A stretch of DNA of 64,000 bases, taken from NCBI GenBank assembly GCA_018136815.1, contig CM030938.1:5790494-5854493 (forward strand), in the 5' to 3' direction. The DNA comes from Isochrysis galbana. Lineage: Eukaryota; Haptophyta; Isochrysidales; Isochrysidaceae. The notes under the pieces are model-generated. The model was not told where the DNA came from, did not search any database, and was given only the letters and a program-made list of their open reading frames with translations. Position numbers and translations under genes: made by a program. Below are positions 40,584-52,391 of the stretch, piece after piece. Position 1 is the stretch's first letter; each line of letters opens with the position of its first letter.

Positions 40584-43249
40584 TTAGGTGATGTTACGGA
40601 TGTCTAGACCTCTCGCCGCCTGCAGGAGGTCTTCCGATGTTCCTAGGTTGAACTCCTTGTCCACCGTGTAGAGCGGACTTATCAATTTCTTAATGTGTTT
40701 GTTACTCGGGGCGTGTAGCCCCATATTCTCTCGTTGTTTTTTCAGCCTCTGAAAGAACCCGACTTTCGCCGTTACTAATAGGTGGTATCTCGCAAGGATC
40801 GCTCTTAAGATCGACCTAACGGACCTTCCGTCCGCGTTGCCATATTGGATGTTATAAAAGTCAGTTAGGATGTACCTCCACGCCAGGATGCCTAAGTATC
40901 CCGAGGAGGGGTGCGGTCTGTCCACTTGATAGCAGAAAAGTCGTTGGGCTGTCTCGGATCCCGGCCTAAGGCTAATCCCCAGAAGCCCTTCTATGAATTC
41001 AAAGATGGGCTCCGTCGCGATACATGAGGCCAGGTGGGTGGAGCTTTCAGGGGCTATGCCGCAAAAGCGGCATGTTGGATCGTCAGCAAAGCGGTTCGCT
41101 GTAGCTAACCTCCTATGTAGGACATGTTTGAAATGCAAATAAGAGTCTCTAGGCGTCAAAAAGTTATATTTGTATAATTGCGATATTTGTTTCCACTTTC
41201 CCGAGAGGACCGGTAGCCTTTTTTCCCATCTTAGTGTGGATTTTTGTGTTTTGGTTTTCCTCAAAGCGAGGAACGCTTTAGTCAAGTCCCTGACACTTAC
41301 ATCCTCTAGTGTTGTACGCGTGCCGTTTAGCATGTATTCTTGAGGTAACGGGTACGCCGTTTCCGCCGGGCCGTCGTACGCACGTCCCCACTTCAGCGGG
41401 GTGTATAGTTCGTCGGGCAGTAGTTGCGGGCTAATCCGCTCGTGGATGTGGGGCTCTCCCATGACATTGAGCTGGACTTTGTGGTAGTCGCCTCTTCGGC
41501 GCAGATAAAAGTTATGGTCTATGTCAACTAGGATCTCGCCTAGATCGTGTGCGTCCGGATCTTCCTGAGGGACTATCTCTTGCTCTTCTGGAGCCGGGGG
41601 CGGAGTCTTCGCTTGTTTTCTAAGAAGGTTCATATAATCGAAAGTGGTATGTATTAGTCTTGATCTCGTCCACTCAGAAATCTTTTCCCACGACTTAAGA
41701 AAGGGGCCTACCGATATGTAATTTCCCCTATGGCGTATCCAACGTTCTCCGTCCGGCAAGTAAGCCGCGCATTCTTCCATAGTGTAGACGTCCCCCGTAT
41801 CCGGGTTTATGGTGTTGTGAACAATAACTGTCTGTAGAGACTCCCATTTCGACCTATGTGAGTGATGAATAGCCGGAGGCTTGTGGAAAAGATTGTGCCA
41901 CATCGGGGAGCCCTGAGTGCCTTCTCGTGTGATTTCTCCCCTAAGGAAGTTGATCCTTCTAAAGTTTTCCAGCGCGTGTTTCCAGAAGGCCGGGAGCGTG
42001 TTATTGCCGCGAATGCTAGCCGTGAGGCTCTTCGAGTCGACCTTCGAAAAGACCGCCGCTCGCCCTAAGGGGGTGCGGCTGAACCATTGATCCAAGACTA
42101 TCTTCCACTCCGCCATTGACGGGTTAAGATATCGGACTATCCATATCGCTTGGAGCGCCCTCGTGTGTTCGGCCATGGGAAGTAATCCGACCCCCAGTAG
42201 GGGCCCTTCTTCGCTCGTGCCTACCCTCGGATATGCCGGAAGGGTTATCCATTTCGGACCCTCTTGCGAGGAGCCCAGCTCGTCCACCTGTAGCCGGGGA
42301 GACCTATCCCATAGTATAGTTTGAACGTCCGAGTCTATGGCCTCCATGAACCATGCCGGAGGGGTGGACGTGGATAGCCAATATCTCGGCGTCCCGTAGA
42401 TTATGAAGTTTACTAGTAGCGTCCTCCCGTGAATGGAGAGACTCTTCAGACCCCTCCAGGTTGCGACCTTTTTCTTAAGCTTCGCGTAGAGCTTTTCCCA
42501 GAAGGAGTCGTCTTCTAGCCCTTCCCAGAAAGGGACTCCTAGAATGGTCGCATACTCGCCTTCGCCGAGTGTTTTAAGATAAGCTAGCGTCTCGGGGACC
42601 TGCGCCCCTGTAAGCGATCCCATTCTTATTAGTATACTCTTGTTTTTGTTCACCCTAGCCCCGGTGGCGGTTCCATAGCTCTCTAAGATGTGCATCGCCC
42701 TCTCAAGTGACTCGAAAGAGTTCGCTAAAATTTGCGTGTCGTCGGCAAACTGCGAAAGCCTTAACTCTCTAGGTCCTATTGTGATTCCCTTCATCTCAGG
42801 GTCGGCGTTGACTAGTCGTGTTAGGCCTTCGGCCACTAAGAGAAAAGCTAGGGGCGATAGCGGGCACCCTTGGGGCATGCCGCAATGTATCGTGAAGGGA
42901 TTGCTGCGTCTACCATTGGCCTTGATCCATCTGATCGGAAGGGAATCCGCGTTAGTTAATAGTGTTAGCCATCTAGAGTAACCGGGGCCGAAGCCCAATG
43001 CCTGTATCGCTTTATGATAATAATCCCAACTGACTCTATCGAAAGCTTTCTCCCAGTCTATCGCCAGGGCTAATCCCTCTTCGTCTGCGTCATCCAGGTA
43101 CGCTTGCACTAGCTTTAGCAGATGGGTGGCTTCGCCTATCATCCTCCTAGGCACAAAGCCCACTTGCTCCTTGGAGATGATCGTATGTATCGTCTTTTTG
43201 AGTCTGTTAGCTAGGATCCTGGCGAGGATTTTGTCATGCCATCTGGAGT
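40584..43249 (-). pseudogene. LINE ORF2: reverse transcriptase and C-terminal finger, no endonuclease
   Basis: The longest LINE frame in the window is open from about 43249 to the stop at 40584. It begins RWHDKILARILANRLKK and EQVGFVPRRM (RT motifs 0-1). It then has ALAIDWEKAFDRVSWD (motif A with catalytic Asp), IHCGMPQGCPLSPLAFLL (motif B) and LSQFADDTQILA (motif C, FADD). Near residue 698, counted from 43163, CRFCG...STHLASC forms a C-x2-C-x8-H-x4-C finger, as in L1-type ORF2 tails. The apurinic endonuclease that normally precedes the RT is missing: the frame is joined directly to the middle of ORF1 near 43240. The RT itself looks intact, so only the deletion prevents it being a full ORF2. 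No separate RNase H is seen. Confidence 0.88.
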
Positions 43250-43957
43250 TGCGTCTAGGCCTTCCAGCCTAGAGAGGAGGAATTTCATGAAGGTGGCGAC
43301 ATCCTCGCTCTTGATGTCCTTTTTGTCATCAGCTAGCTGAGCTAGCTGGATGAAAAAAGGCGTGTCTTCGGGCTCCTCTTCCTCATCAGGTGGAGGAGAA
43401 GCAAAAGGGGTGGTGTTGTGGAGAGTCGGCTTTGGATCCGATTGAGGATCCGCCCGCTTGCGCGATGGCTGCTGTGGTTGTTGGGCTTGTGGCTGCTGGG
43501 CTTGCTGGGCTGGAACCTTCCCTTTGTGTCCATGCGCAGCTTGCGCGTATGTCCTGGCTGCTTGAGTTGGTTGTTGGTTTGAGGGCGCAAAGGCCCCCAA
43601 AATGGATTGTTGTGTTAAGTGCCCGCCCCCGAGGGGTGCACTGATGGTAGGAGTGGCCGCCATGGGGGTGGCAGCAGAGCTGCCACCTCCCATGGGGAGT
43701 CCTTGAGTTGGTGGAGGAGCGGAGGGGTTGGGTGGCAGGGCATTGCCCTGGGTCTGGTTGTCACCAGGGAACAGGACTCTGCCTGTTCCCTGGTTCTGTG
43801 GCAGCTTGGGAGGCGAGGGTGGTGCCGTCATGTCGACGTCGTTGTCAGGCGGCGCGGCGGCCTGTGGGCGCTTGGGCTCCGGCGGTTTGGGGCGGCCCCG
43901 TTGGGGCGTCGTGACGGCGGGGGGCTGGGAGGTGGGAGCGGTCGGCGCGCGCTCCAT
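43211..43957 (-). pseudogene. LINE ORF1 protein, C-terminally deleted
   Basis: ATG 43957 opens MERAPTAPTSQPPAVTTPQR. The Pro/Gln-rich region and DTPFFIQLAQLADDKKDIKS, FMKFLLSRLEGLDATPDGM parallel the copy at 31608-32340. After TPDGM the frame runs into RT-coding DNA in the wrong frame and stops at 43211. Copy 31608 continues at this point with GPWIFYVDD. The rest of ORF1 and the endonuclease part of ORF2 have therefore been deleted. Confidence 0.83.
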
Positions 43958-43963
43958 CGCTAA

Positions 43964-43979
43964 AACTATAACAATAGTT
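43964..43979 (-). promoter_or_regulatory. Leader hairpin before LINE ORF1
   Basis: On the minus strand AACTAT-TGTT-ATAGTT is a perfect stem ending 6 bases before the ATG at 43957, the same arrangement as at 31586 and 26877. Confidence 0.65.
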
Positions 43980-44400
43980 TTCAAGAGCGCGCGGCAAGTA
44001 GAAGACAGCGTCCTCACTGGACGCCGCATCAACCATCACAGGTGGTTGTGATGTGAACCCATCACACGATCAAGAGGCTCCCGAGTACATACACGGCGAC
44101 AGACAGCGAGTAGCACATACAGTGAACAATCGGAGCAGAACTCTTCCGTGGAGCGTCACCCGCCTGCTCCTCGAATCAAGTTCCGGGAAAGCAACATGCA
44201 CCACCTCATCCATGTCATCTCATGCGAGCCATGCCGAGAGACCTTCATAGCATGCGCCTCGCCTCGGGCCACGTGCCCCCCGCTCCCGGCGGGGGGCGGC
44301 GGCGGCACCCGGGGGTCGACGGGGTAAAAAATCGCAGCGTCGCACGGCCGTCCATCGCACGCGCCTCTCAAATTCCAAATAGGGGCCAGCGGCCGTGTGC
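43980..44400. other. Gene-free stretch
   Basis: No homologous ORF. The sequence includes a C/G-rich patch (44276-44325). It is the 3' flank of the minus-strand gene ending at 44401. Confidence 0.35.
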
Positions 44401-45741
44401 TCAGAAGGGCCACCAAGCGGGCTTCCCCGGGTGCGGCGCCGCTTTGGCAGCTTCAGCAAGACAGCTGACAGCAGCGGGCATGGGCTCGCCGCCGGTACTG
44501 CAGTTGACCTGTGATTCAAGCGACTTGAGAAAGGCGCTTGCCTCCTCGTCACGCCCTTGGCGCGCGCGCTCGCCGAGGAGGAAGGTGCGCATGCGCGGCG
44601 CCGGCTTGCCGGGAGCGCTTGGCAATGCAGCGGGCTGTTGCTGCGGCTGACCTAGTGCGGCCGCCTCCTCGGGTGGCGGCATGTCGGGCAGTAGCGCCTC
44701 CGAGAGACGCTCTAGCGAGAAGGAGCGCGCCACTCCCGAACGGAGCGGCCGGAGCGACGAGAGGTGACGCTGCACCTGGTCCCTACCTTCGGCGAGCGCC
44801 GCGTCCCACACGACGAGCGCCGCGTCGATCTGCGAGTGGAAAGCGTCGAGTGCATCGCAGCCCTTGGGAATGCCCTCATGCACGAGGATGTCGACGCCAT
44901 GCTTGCGCGCCATGCGACCGATGCGTTCGACGACAGAAGAGCGCGCCGCGCCTGCATCGCCAAGTACCACAATCTGTCTGCGCTTCCCCCTGCCGCTGCC
45001 CGGCGCGCTCTTGGCGCCGCTTTGCGGCCTCGGGCTTTCGGCAGGCGGCTCGGTGACGGTCATCAGCGCGTCGGGCGAGGCGGGCGGCGATGACATCAGC
45101 CCTGGCGAGTGGATGACCATCGCGTCCCGTGGCGACGGTGCCGTCGTCGCCGGCTCGTCGGCCCAATGGAGCATGCGGCCGGCGGGCGGCGAGCCGGTGC
45201 CAGAGGCCGCCGACCGCGACGAGGGCGAGTCCTCGCCCTCTGAGAGAGCGGAGCCGCCATCGTCGAGCCGGTGGTCGACGGAGTCGTCGAACGTGATGGG
45301 CGGTGGCTTCTCGATCGGCTTGATGGGCGGTGGTGGCAGCTTGAGCAGAGGGACCTCCCTCTCCCTCTCAGCCTCTCCCACGGTCTCATCCTCGGGCACA
45401 GTCTGCAGCGTCTTCCCCCGCGGCGTACGCGGCTCCGGCGACGGCGGAGGCGCCACCGCCCGTCGTCGCTCAAACGCCAGCCACATCTCCGCGCACGCCG
45501 TGATCGCCTCGCGCCGCAACGAGGCGAGGGCAGGCAGGCCGTACGAGCGCTGCAGGCAGCGAGAGATCATCTTTCTCCTCTCGCCTCCTCTCCTGTAGTG
45601 TGCGTAGAGATGGGAGAGTGCGGCAGCGGCAAAGAGGGTGGCAAGGATCCAGAGTCCGGTGAGCAGGTCGGAGAAGGCGACGGCTGCCTCTGGAGGTGGG
45701 GGCGGGGGAGGGGGGCGTGGGGTCTCCCAAGGGAGCGGCAT
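44401..45741 (-). CDS. Hypothetical protein with one N-terminal transmembrane helix
   Basis: A single frame of 446 residues that I cannot place. A Pro-run follows the start, and residues about 22-45 form a hydrophobic helix (SDLLTGLWILATLFAAAALS) followed by positive charge, so it is probably a membrane-anchored protein. Residues about 50-95 look helical. A long Pro/Ser/Glu-rich disordered region extends to about 250. The segment about 255-350 looks folded: RGKRRQIVVLGDAGAARSSV, VERIGRMARKHGVDILVHEG and QIDAALVVWDAAL, an alternating strand-helix pattern like a receiver or Rossmann-type domain, without a clear phospho-acceptor Asp. The tail carries EEASAFLKSLESQ. Start ATG 45741 follows purine-rich sequence, as with other genes here. 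Confidence 0.6.
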   Translation of the reverse strand: MPLPWETPRPPPPPPPPEAAVAFSDLLTGLWILATLFAAAALSHLYAHYRRGGERRKMISRCLQRSYGLPALASLRREAITACAEMWLAFERRRAVAPPPSPEPRTPRGKTLQTVPEDETVGEAEREREVPLLKLPPPPIKPIEKPPPITFDDSVDHRLDDGGSALSEGEDSPSSRSAASGTGSPPAGRMLHWADEPATTAPSPRDAMVIHSPGLMSSPPASPDALMTVTEPPAESPRPQSGAKSAPGSGRGKRRQIVVLGDAGAARSSVVERIGRMARKHGVDILVHEGIPKGCDALDAFHSQIDAALVVWDAALAEGRDQVQRHLSSLRPLRSGVARSFSLERLSEALLPDMPPPEEAAALGQPQQQPAALPSAPGKPAPRMRTFLLGERARQGRDEEASAFLKSLESQVNCSTGGEPMPAAVSCLAEAAKAAPHPGKPAWWPF

Positions 45742-47225
<1,484 letters not shown>

Positions 47226-47354
47226 GGTGGACACCTCTACGAAGCTTCCAAGAAGCCGCCTCGACTTTTCCAGCGCGAGCCCTCCCCCCCCCCGCCCCGC
47301 ACAATCGTACAATACTTTCTGTTGTACTCCGCGCTCTTTTCTCCGCGCACGAAA

Positions 47355-47731
47355 AACTATTGTGATAGCTTTTAGCGATGGAGCGCGCGCCGACCGCTCC
47401 CACCTCCCAGCCCCCCGCCGCCACGACGCCCCAACGGGGCCACCCCAAGCCGCCGGAGCCGAAGCGTTCACAGGCCTCCGCACCGCCCGACCACGACGTC
47501 GAGATGGCGCCGCCTCCTTCGCCTCCCAAGGAGCAGGCAACCACAGAAGCAGGGAAGGGGCAGGGCCCTGTTCCCTGCAGACCAGCAGACCACGAGCCAG
47601 GCTCAGACCGCCAGCTCCGCCGCTCAGCCACCCACGCAAGGACTCCCCATGGGGTGTGGCAGCTCTGCTGCCACCCCCATGGAGGCATGGAGGCAAGGAC
47701 TCTTACCAACTGTGCACCCCTCGTGGGCAGG
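47355..47731 (+). pseudogene. LINE ORF1 5' fragment with leader hairpin
   Basis: The hairpin AACTAT-TGTG-ATAGCT (one mismatch) at 47355-47370 precedes ATG 47378. The frame reads MERAPTAPTSQPPAATTPQR and then KPPEPKRSQASAPPDHDVEM, parallel to copies 31608 and 43957. A frame change follows within about 60 codons (the DNA still resembles GGCAGCTCTGCTGCCACCCC of the others), and at 47732 repeat R begins. Confidence 0.78.
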
Positions 47732-47853
47732 CTGTCGAGTCGAGCGTGGCCGGAGGGCTCTGAGCCACTTCGTCGCGAGCGGCACCGGCGGCTAGCGCGG
47801 CGCTTTGGCCCTCCTCCCCGCCGGGAGTCGCGGGTGAATGTGAAATTCTGGAC
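47732..47853 (+). repeat. Repeat R, copy 2, left half
   Basis: CTGTCGAGTCGAGCG to TGAAATTCTGGAC. The copy is split here by the transposon at 47854-51421 and resumes at 51422 with TTCTGGACTCGGTCGGGCAA. Confidence 0.85.
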
Positions 47854-50800
47854 CTAAGATGTCCCGTAGGTACCTGATACCTACGGGGTTTTCAGCCTTG
47901 ACCTATGCATAGTACTATGCATAATACTACGGAAATGCCATAGGTACTACGGAGGCTCGGGCCGTGTCGCATTCGCGAATCGACACTCGTTAGGCTTCGC
48001 TCTTCTCTTCGTCGTTCGGTATTTATCGTTATAATTCTCTCGTTCTCGTTCTCGGTCAAAAGCTTCGCTTGGATGCATGGGATCGTGGGTTGTGGAGCGC
48101 CCTCTCTCTTTCTCTCGAAAGAGAAGGGAAGTTTCCCCACCTTTCTTCCTCCCAGGCGCCTCGCAAATAGGTTTAATTTGCTATCTCTACAGCGGTTCTT
48201 TAGTTCTTTATCTGCTTCTGGGGGCAATCAGGTTTAATTTACGACCTCTTCGTTTCCCCCTTAGGCACATCGCACTCCTTTCGTCTTATTTGGTAAGTCT
48301 TTTGGAATCTTGTGCGGCAGGATTGCCCCTCGTTTCCGTTATGGTGCGATTCCCCTTCCAGACGGGATCGCCGACAGATCGCCTTCTGATCGTCGTCCGT
48401 CGTCGTCTGGCCGGAGTGTTTGGGTTTGATTTTAGTCGAGTTACGTGAGAAAGTCGTGGGGCGAGAGTCGGGGTGTTTTCCTGGGTGTCGTTGTCCGTCG
48501 TCCTGTCGTCAGTCGTCATCCGTCGTCGCTCTCGCTCTCGTCGCTCTCGCTCTCGTAACACTCGTACCCAACAAACTCGCCTCGCCTCGCCAGCCCCTGC
48601 CATCACAGCCCTCCTCTCACTCGCCCTCGCCTCTCGCTACTCGCTCGATGTCGCTCTCGCCGCCGTCCTCGCCCTCGCTCAAGCCCGCCTGCCCGCCTTC
48701 CTCTGCTGACGGGCTTCAGCCCGTCAGCACCTCCGAAGTGGTCTCCCTCTCCGCGCCTGCCGCCGTCTTCGCCCCTTCCTCATTGCCCTCAGGCCCTATG
48801 GGCCACTCCAATTCGTCAGGTGTAGAATCTCATCCGGTGCGTCCCGCGCTGGACGTCTCAATGGGGGTCTCCTCCACCTCTGCAGAGTCGGGCACCATGC
48901 CTGCCCTGCCCCCTTTCTCCTCTCCGGACGGACATCCACCGCTACCCTCGCAGTGGGAGGTGATGCCCTCCCTTTCTTCGCCTCCTGATCTCTCTGCGGT
49001 CCCCCCACCATCATCTCCGCCATCGCCGCCGGAGCCCATGGAGGGCAGGTCCAAGCCCGAGTCTTTCCAGGGTGAGGATACTCCTCTGGAGGGATCCCTC
49101 CACTCGTCCCGCGCGTGCCTCGAGGCACCACCACCCTTACCATCGGACTCGGAGGCCGCCTATGAGCCCTATCACGCCTCCCTCGAACGCCTCTCGGTCG
49201 CCTCGGTCGTTCCAAGTCAGCCATCTCGGTGTGAGGAGGCCCCGGGCCTACTGCCCGACTCCCTTCTTCATCTCTCTCCTTCTCCTTCTCCACCGTCGGC
49301 TACGGTCCCGCCGCCAACCTCTTCGGCTTCACCGGGGCTCAACCCCGTCGAGCTGCGCTATATTGAGCTGATGCAGGCCATGGCCGCCCAGTTCTCTCAG
49401 CAACTCGCTGCGGTCACGAGCGCGATTGAGCGGGGCCGACTCCCTCCTGCTCCAGTCCAGGCAGCCAGCCCGCCTCCACCTCCATCCGACGATGGCGGCG
49501 AAAATGTTTTGCCTCCACCACCGCCGCTCCCTCGCTCCTCATCGAAATCTAAAAAGGCTCATAAAGACAAGAAGAAGAACCGCCGCCGCCACCGCTATAG
49601 CTCCCCTACCTACTTCTTCGTCCTCCTCGTCATCATCTCCGGTCTCTAGCCCGCGTTCATCTAACTCTTCGCCGACCAGCGATACGGCTCGCCCCGACCA
49701 CCCCGACAATTGGCGATATGGGACGGGCGATGGCGCCCATTCGCCGTACTACTGTCAGCCGTTCATCCGCTTCCTTTGCGAGGGCGAGCCGGAGATTCCC
49801 GACGCCCACCGAGCCTACCTTCGTCGTCTCGTCGTCCTCGGCCGCAACCGCCGTTAGGGAATAGGCGAGGCCGCCGCCATATGCTTCGTTGACTTCTCGA
49901 TTCCTCGGCGGCCTGGACCGCCACCCCTTTCGCTTCTCGATACTTCTGTCACTCCCGTTCGCGTTTCATTTCGTACCTCTAACGTTTCGCCTCTCCGATC
50001 TACGAGCTCGCCGTCCCTCGGACGGCTGAGCAAAGCCTTCTTGTTGTCTTTCCAACCTGGGGATGCTACCCTAGGTTGCGATGCCGTCGTTCCCGAAGTT
50101 CGCGTTTTCGTTTCAGTCGTTCAATCGATCCGGAGTCACCCCCATCTGCTCATATGTGGTGGGGACGATTCGACTCCGGGAGTTCCGTTCTCCCTCGCCG
50201 TTCGTTCGCTACCTCCTTCGTCGCTCTCGTCGTCCTCGAATCATTCGTTCAATGCTCTCGATTACGAGCGCTCAACGCTAGTTCTTGCCTTGAGCCCCGT
50301 CGCTGCCGATCCGTCTGCTGTCGCCAGTCAAATCCTGGATGGACTGGCCGATTTGTTCCCTCGAAACTCGCCGTTAAGCTGCCTTGGCCGTGCCAGCGAG
50401 GTTAGCCCCTCCGGATGGACGGTGGCCTATACCCTTGCTGTTCGTCGCTGGCTCGCGCCGCCTACGATGGTTGCGCCAACCCGATTGGGGTGGCGGCCGC
50501 TACCGACTAGCCTGTCTGTTGAATCCTCGCTCGTTGACGAAGGGGTATTCGCCACTATGCCCTCCGTCGTGCAACGCGCATTTCGTCGATTGCTTCGTGC
50601 TCAACCCTCTCTATTCGCGTTCGATTCTCTTCTGGCTGCCGCGTCCCGTTCTTTTCGGATAGCTCGCACATTAGCCGCTTCGTCTCCGTCGATCCCGGTC
50701 ACTCGCAATCCCGTATACGTTTCTGCTGTCGTTCCGCCTAGCCAAGTTTCAGCGCGCTTGACTCTGGTTCAAGCCGCTGAAGACTTGCTCGTTCATCTCA

Positions 50801-51421
50801 CGCGCACTCGTCCTTCCTTGAAAGAGGGAGAGACCCTCTTGTACGTCCTCGATCTCGCTTTCCAACGTGCCGCTGCCCACGGTGCCGCGCAAGTTATGCC
50901 GAAAGATATCGCCGAGGCGGCACAGCTCGTTCTTCGGCCTGGTCAACCGCCTGAGTCTCCGGCTCAGGTACTTCCCATCCACTTCGACGAAATCTGTACC
51001 ACGCTCGGTGACATTAGGCGTGACGTCGAGACCGTGCAGACCGACGGCATCTCGTGTCCTCGCGTCTTGGTTATCGGCGAGACGAGTGGAGTGGTCTCGT
51101 CGATGTTTCTTCTCGCTGGCGCTGATGTAGCGACGTGCGACCTGTTTCCGTCCGAAGTCGATTACGTTCCCCACTTCGACGGGGACGCGGATCTCGTCCA
51201 AGACCTCGGATGAGACCTGATTATCGCGCACCCGCCGTGCACCTATCTCTCGAACGCTGGCTTGAGGTGGATCCATTCCAACCCGCAGCGTATGTCTGAT
51301 ACGATTTCGGCCGTCGCGCAATTTCGCCGTCGCTTGAACGCCAGGGCTGGAGGTACATAGGTATTGACCCTACCTATACCTATGGCATAATACCTCAGTA
51401 GGTACCTATGAGACAACTTAG
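47854..51421 (+). mobile_element. TIR DNA transposon carrying a methyltransferase-like gene
   Basis: The element starts CTAAGATGTCCCGTAGGTAC and ends, read inverted, CTAAGTTGTCTCATAGGTAC, an imperfect inverted repeat of about 22 bp. TTCTGGAC lies directly before it (47846-47853) and directly after it (51422-51429), an 8-bp target duplication. It splits repeat R, whose unsplit copy at 15850 reads AAATTCTGGACTGGGTCGGG, so the boundaries are confirmed by an empty site. Length is 3568 bp. Near both ends are palindromic TAGGTACC blocks. I see no recognisable transposase. The only long coding region is the decayed gene at 48648-51360. Fragments of that gene's 5' part occur at 21800-21965 (minus) and 34306-34658. 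Confidence 0.87.
48648..51360 (+). pseudogene. Transposon-borne gene ending in a phage-type DNA methyltransferase-like domain
   Basis: ATG 48648 opens MSLSPPSSPSLKPACPPSSA. About 330 Ser/Pro-rich residues follow. A frame change near 49560-49640 leads into DNWRYGTGDGAHSPYYCQPF. In-frame TAG at 49855 is followed by a long open stretch (50041-51210) with helical character (LVQAAEDLLVHLTRTRPSLK). It ends RVLVIGETSGVVSSMFLLAG, ADVATCDLFPSE, then an in-frame TGA at 51211 and DLIIAHPPCTYLSNAGLRW, with a final TAG at 51358. E.SG.V...F...G.....CDL.PSE...PH..GD and (W)DL.IAHPPCTYL are motifs of phage DNA cytosine-methyltransferase-like proteins, which bind S-adenosylmethionine. The PPC is the catalytic-type motif. 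TGA stands where Trp is expected. The domain is cut short after this motif, so the copy is inactive. The role of the N-terminal part is unknown. Confidence 0.72.
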
Positions 51422-51600
51422 TTCTGGACTCGGTCGGGCAACCCCATTTGGGTGTCTGGATTGGGGACGAACGGCGAACGAAGGGCGGTGGGGCGGCGAG
51501 GCGCTCCTAGCGGCCCCAGTGTTTTGGGTTGTAAGAGATTGTTAGGCCTACAAAGAACTCTTCCCTCAGGGAGGGAGCCTAGCTAGGCTGCTAGAGTGCA
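51422..51600 (+). repeat. Repeat R, copy 2, right half
   Basis: It starts TTCTGGACTCGGTCGGGCAA and continues GGCGAACGAAGGGCGGTGGG, GCGCTCCTAGCGGCCCC and AAGAACTCTTCCCTCAGGGA, parallel to 56450-56635. Confidence 0.82.
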
Positions 51601-51974
51601 GCGACGCAGCGAACAACGACGGACAACGAACCTGAGAACAACAGGTTACACCGACTCACGAACACAAACCAAGCAAATTATCAAGCAACCGAGAGCCCCC
51701 AAATCACCGATAACCCAAACACGTCGCGAGAGACGGAGAGAGAGACCCCCGACACCAAAGACAAAGGAACGAGGAACGAGGGGGGGGAGGCGAGGGGGCG
51801 GAGAGAAGGGAGATAAGGGCAATGGCTGATGTGCAGTAGCAGTAGAATGCGCTGTCTAGCGATAGGTGTGTAGCCCTGAATCTTCAGATTTTTTTTTTCG
51901 TTCTCAACACTCCATCAGTACCAAATCTCTCACTCAGCCTCAGCCTTAGCCTATCCATCTCGAATCGCCCAGCT
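51601..51974. other. Gene-free stretch
   Basis: No homologous ORF. The sequence is purine-rich toward 51720-51820. Confidence 0.35.
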
Positions 51975-52259
51975 ATGTCCGCTCCCTCCGCGCGCTCGCC
52001 CTTGCCGAAGTCCGTCTTCCCGCCTTCCTCTACTGAGGAGGTGGTTGAGCCCGCCATTCCATCACCACTGACCATCTCCGCTGCGCCTCCCGCCGATCGT
52101 TTCCCTTCCGTCTCCTCGCATGTCGAGCCAGTGGTCATGCTCGATCCGTCACGTGGCGCCCACCGTGTGACAAAGTTGATGGATGCATACCTGAATGGCG
52201 GGTCTTGGACTTCCTTGGAGAAGGAAAGGAAGACGAAGAAGATGAAGACGGGGGAATGA
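51975..52259 (+). CDS. Small hypothetical ORF
   Basis: An open frame of 94 residues from ATG 51975 reads MSAPSARSPLPKSVFPPSST and later RGAHRVTKLMDAYLNGGSWT, ending in a Lys-rich tail and TGA. I do not recognise it. It is not a repeat artefact, but it could equally be a remnant of a mobile-element gene. Confidence that it is translated is low. Confidence 0.3.
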   Translation: MSAPSARSPLPKSVFPPSSTEEVVEPAIPSPLTISAAPPADRFPSVSSHVEPVVMLDPSRGAHRVTKLMDAYLNGGSWTSLEKERKTKKMKTGE

Positions 52260-52391
52260 GCGCAAGGTCGCGTCCTCGCTCGACTCCTCATTTGGCAGCA
52301 TGGCGATCGACTACGGCGCCCACCGTGAAGGGATGATGAAGACGGGGGAACGAGCTCACGCAGAGTCGCGTGCTCGCTCGACTCCTCATAG
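52236..52391 (+). repeat. Direct duplication, about 55 bp, spaced 98 bp
   Basis: GAAGATGAAGACGGGGGAAT, GAGC and GTCGCGTCCTCGCTCGACTC at 52236-52291 are repeated with few changes at 52334-52391 (GATGAAGACGGGGGAACGAG, GTCGCGTGCTCGCTCGACTC). Confidence 0.7.

Noticed and set aside
47854-51421. Retrotransposon identity for the methyltransferase-bearing element
   Set aside because: No RT, integrase or tyrosine recombinase is seen, and the inverted ends with an 8-bp duplication fit a DNA transposon.
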